DNA of 64,000 bases, taken from the NCBI GenBank assembly GCA_963930655.1, contig OZ005600.1, forward strand, positions 12,341,501 to 12,405,500, in the 5' to 3' direction. The DNA comes from Myrica gale (taxonomy: Eukaryota; Streptophyta; Magnoliopsida; Fagales; Myricaceae). Shown in pieces: positions 52,702-64,000 of this stretch. The position numbers and the translations under genes are program-made. How positions within the stretch are numbered: the stretch's first letter is position 1; each line of letters opens with the position of its first letter. The notes beneath the pieces were generated by a model. The model saw nothing but the letters and a program-made list of their open reading frames with translations, made no database searches and was not told where the DNA came from.

Positions 52702-52883
52702 GGGGGTGTTTGTTTGTGGAAATTTCGGGGAATATTCCCGAAATTTTGGGAATCTTTACTTTATTGAGATTTATTGGGGTTTGTGAAAAGTAGAGTATGT
52801 GTGTGTAAAAGTTAAAAATTTTGGAATGTGTTTGTTTTGTTGAAAATTTTGAACCCCAAAATTTTGAGGAAACAAACACCCCC
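52702..52883. repeat. Tourist-like MITE with TTA target duplication, copy C
   Basis: 182 bp in the opposite orientation to copies A and B. Ends GGGGGTGTTTGTTTGTGG and AAACAAACACCCCC are flanked by TTA on both sides (52699-52701 and 52884-52886). The interior carries the reverse complement of the block shared with copy A. It is the best-preserved copy in the window. Confidence 0.8.
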
Positions 52884-53512
52884 TTAGTGTTGTGCTAGTC
52901 AATGGTACATTCTTCTCGAGTCCGGGTCCTGGTAGGTGGCCCTATTGGCGTTGAAGCTGGGGAAGGGAATTCGAGCTACCCGAAACTTGGCCCAATATAA
53001 TCAAAAAGTAGACTGGGGAATTAAAAGCTTTATGGATCAAGCCCAAGATCTGTGTCGGTTTTTCTGGGCTTGCTTCTCAAAGGCAGGACAAATAAAACCT
53101 TTCATTTCTGTGGAGCACCTCGAACATAAAAGCCCAAACCTCTTGGGAAAAGGCCTAAAACCTTGTTGGTCTAGACCTGTCTCGCACGGTTGCATCCCCT
53201 TAGATGGAGCATACAGAGTCGACCGACTCGAACCCACTCTCAAACACTTGAACGTGATGAGTCGGTGTACCTAGAGGTCTCCGATGACCAAGTCGTCCTA
53301 AGAGTGCGACAGAAGTAGCACAAACCTCTTGCGATATTGAGACTATTGGTTTAATTGCCAATGAGGGGTATTTCTGTCCATAAAATGGAGGGATATTTAG
53401 ACAATAACTAAGCAATATGACTGAATGATGCCCATCTCAACAAAAAAAAAAAAAAACTGAACGCTGCCAAGCAGTAGACCCAAAAGTTGGAAAAAAAGAA
53501 TGTAATGGGATC
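52884..53512. other. Intergenic segment at the 3' side of the RING gene
   Basis: Moderate GC with frames on both strands (52936-53274 plus; 53037-53243 and 53200-53415 minus) that overlap each other and match nothing recognised. An A15 run lies at 53443-53457. It may include a retroelement relic, but no domain supports this. Confidence 0.35.
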
Positions 53513-54145
53513 TCAAAAGATATCAAGAATCTCGAGGATCGAACGGTTGCAAAGGGGACAGGATCCTCGGTTGACCCATATTTCCCTGGAGCAAACCCTA
53601 CAGAACGCGTGCCCGCAGGGAATAAAAGCCGCGCCTTTACTCCTCTCCATGCACACGCAGCACACCCAATCAGCGTCCACACCCTTTTCCCTCCTCCTTT
53701 TCTTCCTCCAATCGACACCGTCCGTTTCTTCGAGCAATCGCATCAAAGACTTAACTTCGGTAGGGGGACCCATGTCCTTCTCATCCCGCGAAATGCGTTC
53801 AGCCGCTAATGCCATTGCGAGGTTCATACCTGCAAGTGGCGGAGAATTGTTCTCAGTGCCAGTGGTGACTACTTGTACTTGCTCTGCTTCTGTGACTGTG
53901 AGTTGGCTTTCTTCGTGGGTCTCTATGATGCTCAAAGTTGAAGAAGGGGGTCTCCACGCGGCCCCACAACAGCCCAATCCCTTGAATCCTAGCCGGTGTT
54001 TTAGATTTCTCCATCTTCTGCCGTGATCTCCACTGTCCATTGGCTTGATTCTCCCGCAAAACCCACTTGAATATTCTGGCTCCTTCGAGTCCTTTCGCTC
54101 TGTAATTTCTGAACACTCCTGCAAGCTCAATGGTTCTTCTCTCAT
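53513..54145 (-). CDS. C3HC4 RING-finger protein, probable E3 ubiquitin ligase
   Basis: A single-exon frame of 210 residues. The RING lies at the very C-terminus: Cys162-x2-Cys165 (CVC.MER), Cys177, His179 (IPCGHAFC), Cys182, Cys185, Cys196 and Cys199 (CPLC), a complete C3HC4 set. The N-terminal two-thirds is polar with no transmembrane segment. It includes a Gly/Cys patch (LGFKGLGCCGAAWRPPSST), an Ala/Met-rich short helix (GMNLAMALAAERISRDE) and a basic run (WRKKRRREKG) just before the RING. Small plant proteins of this layout act as E3 ligases with E2 enzymes; substrate unknown. The first ATG (54145) is used; another in-frame ATG lies at 54040. Nothing looks broken. Confidence 0.88.
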   Translation of the reverse strand: MREEPLSLQECSEITERKDSKEPEYSSGFCGRIKPMDSGDHGRRWRNLKHRLGFKGLGCCGAAWRPPSSTLSIIETHEESQLTVTEAEQVQVVTTGTENNSPPLAGMNLAMALAAERISRDEKDMGPPTEVKSLMRLLEETDGVDWRKKRRREKGVDADWVCCVCMERSKGAAFIPCGHAFCRVCSREIWVNRGSCPLCNRSILEILDIF

Positions 54146-57100
54146 CTCTTACAAATTACGAATAATAAAAGGAAACCCATAAAAATATAAATTCGAAAGA
54201 GAACCAAACAAAAAAACAAAAGCTGATAAAAACAGAAAGGGTTGTGTAGAAGTTCCTAGTATGATCGAGGAAGAACGATGTGCAAGCAGATAGTGTGTCT
54301 GAATATATGGTATCTGTGGTGGTAACGGATTCCCTTCAGGAGGATTTTCTGAAGGCTACCAAAGATATGGTCCAGATTAAAAAAGAAACAAATAAAAGGT
54401 TATTATAAGTACACGTCATTTAATGAATAGAACAAACACTTTTTAGTCTTTTTTTTCATCAAATGATTTGGACATATAATAACAGTTGATTTGTTTCTTT
54501 TTTAATCTGGACCATAAATTTGATAGTCTTTAAAAATCTCTCCGAGAATCCATACCCGTCCGTGGTATCCGTAGGTTATATTGGCAAGTGAGTGATCATA
54601 TATGCTTCTCCAAAACAAGAGCTTAAGCTCTTGAGTACAAATTGTATGAACATAATATGAAGACCATTCAAATAAGAAAGCACAAGAACGAGATGTCGGG
54701 AAACAAAAAAAGCATAGATATATAACCACAAGTTGCATACAAGAACAGATGTGTTCGCCGAGAAGTATGTCGTTGTACGAGAATAAAAAGCTGCATGGAA
54801 GAACAAATGTTGTTCAAGAAATTGTACACGAGGGAAGCCGCACACGCACACACGCGCGCACTCTCGCTCTCTCTCTGAGCCTTTCGCTTACTGGGAACGA
54901 GAAACAGGATGGAACAGATCCCAGCGAATGAATCATCAAGCTCTATAAAGACAGGAAATCGCAGACAATATATGAAGATTCAGCCATAGCAAGATAAGGT
55001 GGAGCACTTACATTCAAGGAACGGGCTGTTACGACATCCTTCAAGGTTTAGGCAACTCTGAAGTTGGTAGTGGAGAGGACCGCCGGCCGGTAGCGAAAAT
55101 GAAAAGAAAAGGGCGCTACTTTGATGGGAGAAGTAGAAGAGCGTGGTATTACCAAAATCGAAGAAGGGACCCGCTAGCATTATGGTCTCGATGACAGAAG
55201 ACAGACATCGGTTTGACATCTAAACATTGTTTATTGTCGTTAGAAAAACACAACGTAGAATCTAGAAAAAAAAAACAAAAGAAAACACAACATTAGAATT
55301 AGAAAAAAAAAAAAAGAAAAAAAGAAAAAGAAAACTCTTTCTTGTACATCCGGATCTGGGCATTGATCAAATCACATTCCCATTCAGCCTACAGTAACTC
55401 TCTCCAGTGTGTCCATTATGTTTATGCAACTCTTTTATAAGTGTGGAGTCTTGCATATAAAGGAATGTACACAGAAGAAAATCTCAAGGGAAAATGCTAA
55501 TCCTACCAAGTGAGCTGTACAGTTACAGAGGTGATAAAAAGAAGTAGCCTATTGATCTTCGTCTCTCCGGGAATGGGAATTCTTTTTTTTTATCACATCT
55601 TTAACAGATAACAACCCTACTTACGAAGAAAAAAAAACAATCATGGCTGCTAGATGTATATAGTTATATTAAGCTTTTAATACTATTTCATGCGTGTTAT
55701 GCATCGAGAGTAAGTTATCATAAAGTTTTGCAGATTGGTCAACTATGAGATGAAGTAATTGATCAAATCACGACCAACCAATTAGATCCCTATGTCTTCA
55801 ATGGCACTCCTTTTGTGCACATATATGTTGCGGTATTTGATAAGCAGTTAGGTGGACATCCCACATAATGATATTTAATAATTATTTTGTATCATCACTT
55901 CAATAAAATGAAGTGTTCTTTAGAATGTTGGATTTTTATCTTTAAATTACAGTGGTAGATTCACGTAGTTTTGCATGAATCATTTCTCGCAGATGCCATG
56001 CCACGTGAATAGAGGCATCTCTGAGCATAGACAACCTAGACGGTTGCCTAAGGCCCCCAAACTAAATATTTTAACTTAACAAAAGAAAAAATAAGTCTCA
56101 AAATAACCGTTAAACTTTCTGAAATTCTTATTTAATGCAAATAAAAGATATTACCTCTCCTTTTACCCTTTCAAACAAATTGAAAAACATAATTTAAAAT
56201 TTCAAAAGAGATTACTTTCAACTTACAAAAAAAAAACTATCTGACTTCCAACTTTTAACCCTTTATTATTTTATCCCTACTTTTATTATTCTCCTCATTC
56301 CCTTATCTTTCTACTATGAACTCCTACCCTTATTTATAGCTCACATCTCAATTAATATCCTACTTTTACTCTTATGTTCACCATTTTTTCTTATTTTTCT
56401 ATTGTGAAGTCATATACTTCCTTCTTTCGGGCTAACTTTCATGTGTTGATTCAATTTCAAAATCTTAAAGTTAGTCTTAGCCCTCTTCTTTCTCATAGGT
56501 GCTATTATTCAAACCTTTCAACTTTTAAATTAGTTTCATACTTTTATTTTATATCTGTTGTAGTTATCATTTTTTTATCTAGAGAAAATTGAGAAATTGA
56601 GATTGAGTACTGTATAGTTTTATTTTAAATTTAGGATAATTTTGAGATATCTAATATGTCTAATAAAAAACCAATAATAAATAATTTTGTATCTCATTAT
56701 TGATATTTTACATTTTAATATAATAATTTATTATAAAAGTCTATTTTTATGATTTCCCCCGAGGCCCCATTTATCTTAGAGAACGGCTCTCCACGCGAAG
56801 CTTCACGTACAGCTGCCGAAATCCCACTTAGAGCACACAGCAAAAGATATCGCATTTGTCCGGGGCAAACCACAAGGTTGGTAGGCAAACTTCCGCCAGT
56901 CCTGCCTCCCATGTCTTTCAGCCCTTTACTTAGCACATCTTTCTTTCCGAACATTTGCAAACATGGTACTGAAGAGGAGGAAGATTGAGCCTAAAAGAAA
57001 TGAAATACTTGATAACTACTCTTGCTATCTACTCTTCCGTGTAGCTGGCAGTGTTAAACAGTGGGGAACGATGGTACGCAAATGGAATTCAGCCTAAAAG

Positions 57101-57632
57101 AAAGAAGTCATGACCTGTGTAAAAAGGTCGCTTCTGCCAAAACCTCCTCGCTGAAGTGATACGGCGGCTTAATTCTTAATCAACGCAATAATGCTCTCCA
57201 CGAGGGCAAAAGCCATAAATCTCGGTTCTATGGCCCAGTTATAGAATTAGAACTAGTATTTAGTGGTAATCACGGTCGAAAAAAGGGAATGTATGGTTTG
57301 AGATTTGCCACGTTCCAATGCTTTTTCTAATTTGCCGTCTTTTTTTCTCCAATGCAAATTCAAGAGAACTCATTTTGTTTAAGGCTCTTAAAACCTCCAT
57401 CCCCATCCCTCGACATGGGGAGCCCATTGTTCGCACCTAGGCTCCTTTAGACATTGGCTATTTGTCTATAATTTGAGTCGCAAGATTAGGACCAGCAAAC
57501 TCTCCATGTCGTACGGAATCATGTTGTCCCAACCTAAATAATGTTTTCTTCCCTGAGTTGATAGTGGAGAAGATCCACCATTCTAATTTTTCCCTTCCAT
57601 GCTTTTCCAAGATTGCTTTCTGGCTAAAAGAA
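54146..57632. other. Gene-less stretch upstream of the RING gene
   Basis: The first few hundred bases likely hold the RING gene promoter. A CA/CT microsatellite lies at 54840-54880 and A-rich runs at 55260-55345. The opposed open frames at 56715-56988 are higher in GC than their flanks, share the same bases on two strands, and match nothing recognised. AT-rich sequence fills the remainder. Confidence 0.4.
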
Positions 57633-58823
57633 AGGGAAATTTACAAATAGCTCACTAAATTTTAGTGCATTTTAAAACAATTCACTAAGTTTTAAAAAAT
57701 TTCAAAATGCTCACTGGGTTTGTTATTTTGGTATCAAAACTCACTGGATCCAACGTCGTTAGACAGGTTTAACGGAAAATTTATCTCATCCGATCACAAC
57801 GTGACACATGTCATTAAATAAATAAAAAAATATATTGTTTAAAAAAAATCTAAAATTAATAAAAAAAGAAATTTATAAATAATTCACTAAGTTTTAGCGC
57901 ATTTTTAAAAACCTTACTGAGTTTTAAACAATTTTAAAACGCTCACTGAGTTTGTCATTTCGGTATCAAAACGTTGTTGGACTTCTTTAACGAAAAATCT
58001 ATTTCGTCCATTCACAATGTGACACGTGTCATTAAATAATAAATAAATAAAATATTTTTTAAAAAATAAAATCTAAAATCTAAAATTAATAAAAAAAAAA
58101 ATGCTGCCCAGAACTAGGCGACCAGAGGTGGAGGGGGGAGATTCTACTCCCCCGGCAGCCAGAGGGAGGGGGCTCCTCCACCCCGGGTGGTAGTCTGCGT
58201 CGGGGTTGGGGGACCTCCCCCCATCCCCCAACCCCCTAACCCCCACCCATGGCTGCCCAGAACTGGGCGGCCAGCGAAGGGTGGAAGAATCCCTCCTCCA
58301 CCCCGGCTTTGGGGCGGTCAAGGGATCTCCCCCATCCCTCAACTAGTGGTTGTGGGATAGGGGAGGTCTCCCAGACCGCCGCCCAGGGTGGATCCCCCCT
58401 CCACCGTGGGTCCCCAATCCCCCTTTTTTTTTATTAATTTTAGATTAATTTTTTATTTATTGAATTACACGTGTCACATTGTGAGTGGACGATATATATT
58501 TCCGTTAAACAAGTCTAACGACGTTGGGTCCAGTGAGTTTTGATACCAAAATGACAAACCCAGTGAGAGTGTTGAAATTTTTTAAAACTCAGTGAGTTTT
58601 TGAAAAATGAGCTAAAACTTAGTGAGTTATTTGTAAATTTTCTTTTTTTAAAAAATTATGTTTTTTTATTTATTATTTGTTTAATGACACATGTCGCATT
58701 GTAATTGAACGAGATGAATTTCCGTTAAATCGGTCTAACAAATCAATCTAACGGCGTTGGGTCCAGTGAGTTTTGATACCAAAATAACAAACCCAATTTT
58801 AGTGAGTTATTTGTAAATTTCCC
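57633..58823. repeat. Nested fold-back element
   Basis: The outer inverted arms start AGGGAAATTTACAAATA(G/A)C (57633) and end with its complement (58823). Inside, a second pair of arms of the same family (from about 57866 and to about 58646) repeats the sequence TTCACTAAGTTTTA...ACTGAGTTT...GGTATCAAAAC...GTGACACGTGTCATTAAA. The centre (58102-58430) is GC-rich and contains the direct repeat GCTGCCCAGAACT(A/G)GGCG at 58102 and 58253. The layout is an element inserted in the middle of a relative. No coding capacity. Confidence 0.8.
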
Positions 58824-59511
58824 TAAAATCAAAGAAGAATACTAATAATTAGGGGTAGAAGTCGACAAGAAATATCATTATGATTATAGTAGGAGAAAAC
58901 ACACAAAGAGGTTCTCCATGAGCGTGATCGCTTGGAAACTTCATCATATTAAACTACTGCAGCCAAGGCAAGAGTCTGAATATAAATCACCTGAATTGAC
59001 AAATGGTAGCTACATCATGCAATGACCAAAAAAAAACAATGCAAGGGTTCTGCATAACCCGTTGTGCCTGGGAAACCAACTCTACTGTCTGGGAAACTAG
59101 TGAAGATAAGAATCGACCCGCAGCCCTATAAAAATGGCTCGCATTCACTACGAAATAATGGTTACATTCACATTTTGAAAATTGAGTGCCACTCCCCCCA
59201 ACCCCCCAAAGAAAAGAAAAAGAAAACGAAATTCAATACACACTCGGAATGTATGTACAAGTCATACAACCATTCAAGTAGAATCTCTGCCTTTTATCCT
59301 TGATCAATTCACAGGAACAGTGACAACTAGTCTTGCCTTATTAATCCACCTTTGAATGAAAATGTGTATAGGTTGATGGGAGTCTTTGGGTCTTCAATCT
59401 TATTGTAAAGTAAGGACATGTCCTGGAGCAACCTGCATATGGAAAAACTGATATTACAGACAAAAGTAAGGCCACTGTTTCCAGGAATTGAAGATTAATT
59501 CTGTGATATTC
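58824..59511. other. Intergenic segment
   Basis: No gene, RNA or clear repeat recognised. A CCCCCCAACCCCCC tract followed by A-rich sequence lies at 59193-59225. Confidence 0.4.
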
Positions 59512-59513
59512 AA

Positions 59514-60508
59514 CAGACAGAAAGTCATCGTAACTTTAAATAGAATAGAGAGAGATTCCTCCCTCTCTCAAGAACACTCATTCCCTTTGTCTGCCACCCC
59601 CTTTCACTCTCTTGCTCTGGCCAGGGGAGGAGCTTCGGCTCCTTCCCCCCTCCTTTTCATTTCCTCCGGCCTCCCTTTTGGTGGTCGGAGCCTGTCTGTT
59701 TTTGAGTTTTCCGGTTTGCTTTTTGATCCCGTTCTTTCCGGTGGTCTTTGGTGTGCACGGCCTATATGGTGGGATTCATCTCTTCCGGCGATCAGATCTG
59801 GCCCTGAGCGGCGGCATCCGGCCGACTCGTAAGCCTTCACGCGCCCGACCTCTTTTGTTTCTCTCTTAGCGATTTTGAGCGTTTTCGGAGGACTTGACCT
59901 ACCCCGCCGTGCTCAGCTCCCCCTGACGGTCTTGGCTGTCTCTACCCTACCTCTCCTTGCAGGCGGCGTACAGGCCACGCGCGGCCATGGGCGCGTGTGC
60001 TGCCTATATACGTGGCGTTTTTGCTTTCTGCCGCTTTTGGGTACCTCCCTTTTAGGCCGTTTGGAGCTCTCTCTTCCTTTCCCTGGTGCAGCCTGTCTTT
60101 GCATGAAGATTATTTTGAAGGAGTCGGATCTTTGCTATGCTCGCCCTTCCTCTAGCGGAAGCCGCCATCGCTTTGGGCGATGGTCGTGTTGTGTTCCGGT
60201 CCTTGTGACCGGTTTGTGTTTGTCTTGTGTGCTGGCTCTAGTAGTTAGTTTGTGTTGGTTATGTGTGCTGGCCCTTGTGGTTAGTTTGCTGTTCTAGTGT
60301 TTGTTTCACAGCCCTTGTGGCGGTTGGCGGTTCCGGCTGTTCAGTCCGGTTTGGCTACCGGCTCTTTCGATCCGGTTTATTGTAGGGCCCTTTGGTCCGT
60401 GTAGGTGTTTCGCTAGCCTTCGAGTTGTTTTTGTGCTTTATACTGGCTGTACCTTTCTCGGTTATTAATCTACTATTTATGTTGCCTAAAAAAACAGACA
60501 GAAAGTCA
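59514..60508 (+). mobile_element. Non-autonomous retroposon with 14-16-bp target duplication and poly(A)
   Basis: CAGACAGAAAGTCA occurs at 59514-59527 and 60495-60508 (two further A's may belong). Between them lie 967 bp (59528-60494) that end GCCTAAAAAAA. The body is strikingly GC- and GT-rich compared with its surroundings, with a pyrimidine-rich 5' end and near-duplicated segments at 60220-60290 (GTGTGCTGGC(T/C)C..GT(A/G)GTTAGTTTG). It encodes no reverse transcriptase. Open frames cross it on both strands but show no domain. It may be a LINE with only its 5' and 3' untranslated parts, or a processed RNA copy. Confidence 0.75.
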
Positions 60509-62670
60509 ACTGGTTTTAAATTTATCACAATAAGAATCATAAACTCTCTGTCTCATCTTCCCATTTTCTGGCAGTAGAAACTTTCAACATGATAGTGTTG
60601 CTTTACTTTACGAAGATTCAGAAATAGATTCTTAAGGATTTTTCAATAATCGTTGAAGTTAAGAAAGTGTTTGTATGCCGATCAACAAATAAAAGTTGTT
60701 AGCTGGTCATAGACATAAAATTCTCGCAAAACTACAGATTATTGTAGGTGCGCGAATACACCACTAGTGCTCAGACGTAACATAAAAAACTTATGCACAA
60801 GGAGGACGAGAAGACTTACAGTAACATCAAAATTTCTATAAAGCAGTCATGGCAGATTTTACCAGTGCCTGCATGAGTAAAAACTGACAAGAAGCAGTGT
60901 TAGAATTTAGCAATATGTCTTGTTGCAAGATATTTGCGGCTTTGATTATTGTTAAATCAGATGAATGCAGTGATTTCTCACCACAGCACAAAAGAATTCA
61001 GCAAAACAAGTATACAACAGGAGCTAAAAATCTTCAAGGCTCTTGCATGTGCAGACTGGCCTTCCAGGTGAATAGAAAATGTATTGATCAGATCAACATT
61101 TGAGAGTGAAAGGTACAATTAATTACATATTAATGTGAACCCTAAAAAGTACTGGCATCAAACTCTGAATATGCCTTTGCCCAAACGAACCTGAAGTATA
61201 AGCGACAGAATCATTAATTACACACTGCAATGTAATGAAGTCTCGCTTGTTGGTTAAGAAAACAATTAAAATATTCTTCACAAAATGTTAAATACTTTTC
61301 ACCCATCACCGGTCAGACTGCCCATAAAAAAGGGAAATTAGGAGCTAGACAAGGCCATTTATAACACACCATCAAAAACACTAAGCCATAAGTGTCCCCA
61401 ACTTCCAAATATTTACAACTCTACAAGAAAAGACATAGTGAACTCGGAACTATCAAGCCATAACTGCCCCCAAGTCGTATACTGGCCCAGTTAAGCCAGA
61501 ACAAACCCCCCCCAACTTCTCCCTAATTCGTTCTTTAAATATACAGAACACTACAGCAAAAATAGAAGTAGAGTTTTAACTGCCTCTAATGCCTCTGAAG
61601 ACCTCCCCATGCTCTAAACCTGCACTTTTAATCATGTGTGAATATAGTCTCCTTGCAAGGTCAGGTAGAGAATAAAAAATGCACCATGGCAAAAATTTTG
61701 GATCAACAAAGATCTACTTTGATACTGCACATACTTCAATACTCTATTTATAGCCTGCTTCTAGCATCAAATGACGATAGCTACGTCCACGTATTATTCG
61801 CTGCCACAAATACTGGAGCAAGTTTAGGTAACTCATCTGTATCCGCTGCTGGACAAGCCTGCAACCAAATATCAATGTAATTGACCATTTAATAATTTCA
61901 TTATCATCACCGAGTACTTTCAATACAGAGAAAACCACTTACCATCTCACAAGACACCTCTGAATCCCTCTAGAAATGGGTCGAATGAAAGATGGGTCCC
62001 GTTGAGCATAGAACAAACCAACCTAGGAAACAACAAACAAGGGAAAAGGAAAAAAACACGGCATCAATATTTAAAAAATGTATCTATCTGGAACTGGTTC
62101 AGATACAGCATGGCAGTGATTTAGCTGAAGATAGTTTAGCATATAATGAAATCAAGCCTATTGAATATTTGGGAAGTAAAACGCAAATTTTGCCTGTTCT
62201 AATGTCAGGTTGGGTTTTGAAGATTCCAAAATAAATAATGAGCATATCTTGCTTATCAAAAAATAAAAAATAATGAGCATAAAGTTTTGCAAAAAAAATT
62301 TGGGCAAAAAGGACAGTCAATAACACATAATTTTGATTGAAGCGGAGAGAAAAAAAAAGAAAAAGAAAAAGAAAGGAAAGGAAAGAGCTCCTCTTAGACT
62401 GAAAATTTTGTAGTTTTAAGTAGGATGTAATTGCAAAAGAAATCTTGCAAATATGCCCAGAATTTCACAAATTCAGGCCAGGATAAAACAATTCCAAATC
62501 AACACATTCCACAAAATAAGCAACAAAACAACAAAAAGGGGAGTACCTCTAACAATGCAACAATAGAAGGATCGTCAAAGATCTCAAGACTACAGTCAGC
62601 TAGATAATTAATCTGCATCGAAACAACAAATATTTTTAGAACAGGGAGGAAGAAGGAAGATCACCAATTA
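60509..62670. other. Gene-less stretch
   Basis: AT-rich with no recognisable gene. A CCCCCCCC-containing segment (61507-61515) and an AAAAAG-type purine run (62345-62390) are the only visible features. Several open frames of 60-80 codons carry no motif. Confidence 0.4.
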
Positions 62671-64000
62671 TGTAATACCCCAAAATAAACGTAAAACGGT
62701 GCATTGGGGATAAGTGATTTATCCCTTCAGCAGGAAGTTTTATTCCTCACGAACGATCAAAGTCCGTTCAGTTTGTTCTTGCTTGCTGCAACCCTTGCTT
62801 CTCAAGTTTCAAATTTTGTCTTTCAAAATTTGAATAATTTCACTCATCTCGCCTAGAATCTTGCCCTATTCAAACCCTATTCGCGATTTAAGTATGGATC
62901 TACGCTATTTTTCTCAAGAAACCGCTCGAAGTTGTGCTATCTCTCTCTCAAAGCTCTCTCTCTCTAGCCATTGGAGACGCTCGATTCGCAGGGATTACGT
63001 AATATTTTGAGTAGGTATGATTTCTTCTTTCTTTGTGGGTTGAAATCCTTTGGATTGATGTAGGGTTATGTCATTTTGTAGATAATGTTGGAGAGCTCAA
63101 TCCTCTGATATTAGGCAATTATTTTACGATTTCGTCAACGAATTTAGGTTGAGTATTTCTTCTTCTTTAACTTTCTATCTCTAATGAAGATGTGGATTCA
63201 AGATGTCTAAGTTTATTCCAGAATTTTTTTGGGGTTGCTGTAGAGTAATTAAAGGCGGGATTTGGGAAGATTTCGTGTTTTGTAGAGATAGCATATTATT
63301 ATAGATTAAACGGGTTCAAATGATAGAAGTTTGTCAACTCGATCTCAATTGTGTTGCTGAAATTTTATCATTGGGTATATATTGAAGATATTTGTGGATT
63401 AAGATGAAAAGATGATATATTAAGGGCTATCCAGATTTTACATTATTGTTATTTGATGGTTTCTAGGGCTAAGAGTGTTCTAAAAGAGATGCCTTAACTG
63501 ATGCAGTAGTTTTATTATTTTTAGATCGGACTCCATGTTGGTGTTGATGAATGATGTTTAAAAATTGATTTAGGTTTCGATTGATTGTTCAGCAATTCTT
63601 TGAGAAACTTTAAGCTTCGAATTAAGCGTTTGAGGTAAATGGTTCATCAATGGGAATTTATGAAATTCTTGTTGTGGAAAATTAGTGCACAAACTTTAAA
63701 TTCTTTGACAAATTGAAACTGATTTGGAAAAGTGTTATTGTGTGAGATTAAATTCTATGATTTTGGAAAAGATGAGCTTTTAAACATGCATTATATTTTA
63801 TATGGTTTTGATGTGTTATATGGAGAACTAAACAGATTTTAGTAAAATGAGATTTCATAGTTTTGAAGTGTTCAGCTTGGTTTGTTGAAATGTTGAAACT
63901 TGTTTTATGAGCATACAATGAAACTATCCTTATGCTTGTGACCATTGAGGTCTTTGTGACCATTGGTGATTTCACTATGTTGTGTGTCTTGAGATAGTTT
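62671..64000 (+). repeat. Possible LTR start (Gypsy-like), running off the window
   Basis: TGTAATACCCCAAAATAAAC at 62671 resembles the TGTAA(T/C)(A/G)CCCC start common in plant Ty3/Gypsy LTRs. Beyond it, non-coding T-rich sequence with a CTCTCTCTC patch (62940-62975) continues to the edge. No second LTR, primer site or domain is visible. It could instead be the promoter and first intron of a gene beyond the edge. Confidence 0.3.

Noticed and set aside
52936..53415. Overlapping frames near the RING gene 3' side
   Set aside because: They overlap on opposite strands and have no domain; GC content alone does not support coding.
56715..56988. Opposed open frames on both strands
   Set aside because: The two frames are shadows of each other and neither carries a known motif; not reported as a gene.
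58102..58430. GC-rich island as a CpG-island promoter or gene
   Set aside because: It lies at the centre of a fold-back repeat with direct repeats and has no consistent frame; better explained as repeat core.
59488..60297. Open frames of 114 and 140 residues as host genes
   Set aside because: They lie within or across the border of a retroposon defined by a target duplication and poly(A), and show no domain.

Overview
The window is nuclear DNA from a flowering plant, most likely a eudicot. The evidence is canonical GT-AG introns, plant-specific gene families (ACC oxidase, a plant/fungal atypical dual-specificity phosphatase, NET1 and VARICOSE fragments), and a dense mix of plant transposon classes. 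I cannot name the species. No prokaryotic, organellar or CRISPR signal was seen. Only three conventional host genes are clear: a five-exon inositol-pyrophosphate phosphatase (PFA-DSP, 7019-10908, +), a four-exon 1-aminocyclopropane-1-carboxylate oxidase (ACO, 33761-35368, -) and a single-exon C3HC4 RING protein (53513-54145, -). All three reading frames are intact with their key residues. They are not functionally linked; they lie between blocks of mobile DNA.

Layout. 1-1265: 3' part of a Copia-type LTR, followed by a CACTA-like end (to 1729) and gene-less AT-rich DNA with MITEs to 6.4 kb. 7.0-10.9 kb: the phosphatase gene. 11.85-16.87 kb: a Pack-MULE-like structure whose long inverted repeats enclose a broken copy of the coiled-coil gene NET1. 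That copy is itself interrupted by a Copia element (5-bp target duplication, nested MITE in the 3' LTR) and by a short LINE tail. 17.1-19.0 kb: a 5'-truncated LINE on the minus strand. 19567-24564: an apparently full-length LINE with a 17-bp target duplication and an ORF1/ORF2 ATGA overlap; one in-frame stop interrupts ORF2. 25.4-32.2 kb: a hAT element split by a second hAT with a perfect 8-bp target duplication.

33.7-35.4 kb: ACO. 37.0-38.3 kb: a MITE carrying a small hAT derivative. 40389-47764: the most interesting object, a complete 7.4-kb Mutator-like element with ~94-bp terminal inverted repeats and a 10-bp target duplication, inserted in a MITE. Its FAR1-type transposase gene is joined, in frame through predicted introns, to exons matching the C-terminal domain of the mRNA-decapping scaffold VARICOSE (EDC4). 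A convergent gene for a GRF zinc-finger/coiled-coil protein starts near the opposite end. This two-gene convergent plan resembles MuDR, but the gene content differs. The transposase frame has one nonsense codon.

48-64 kb holds more MITEs, the RING gene, a nested fold-back element (57.6-58.8 kb), a 967-bp non-autonomous retroposon with a target duplication (59528-60494), and a possible LTR that runs off the right edge. Most of the window is therefore layers of insertions, and the order of several events can be read from nesting and target duplications. All family assignments rest on recognition of translated motifs by eye; no database search was run.
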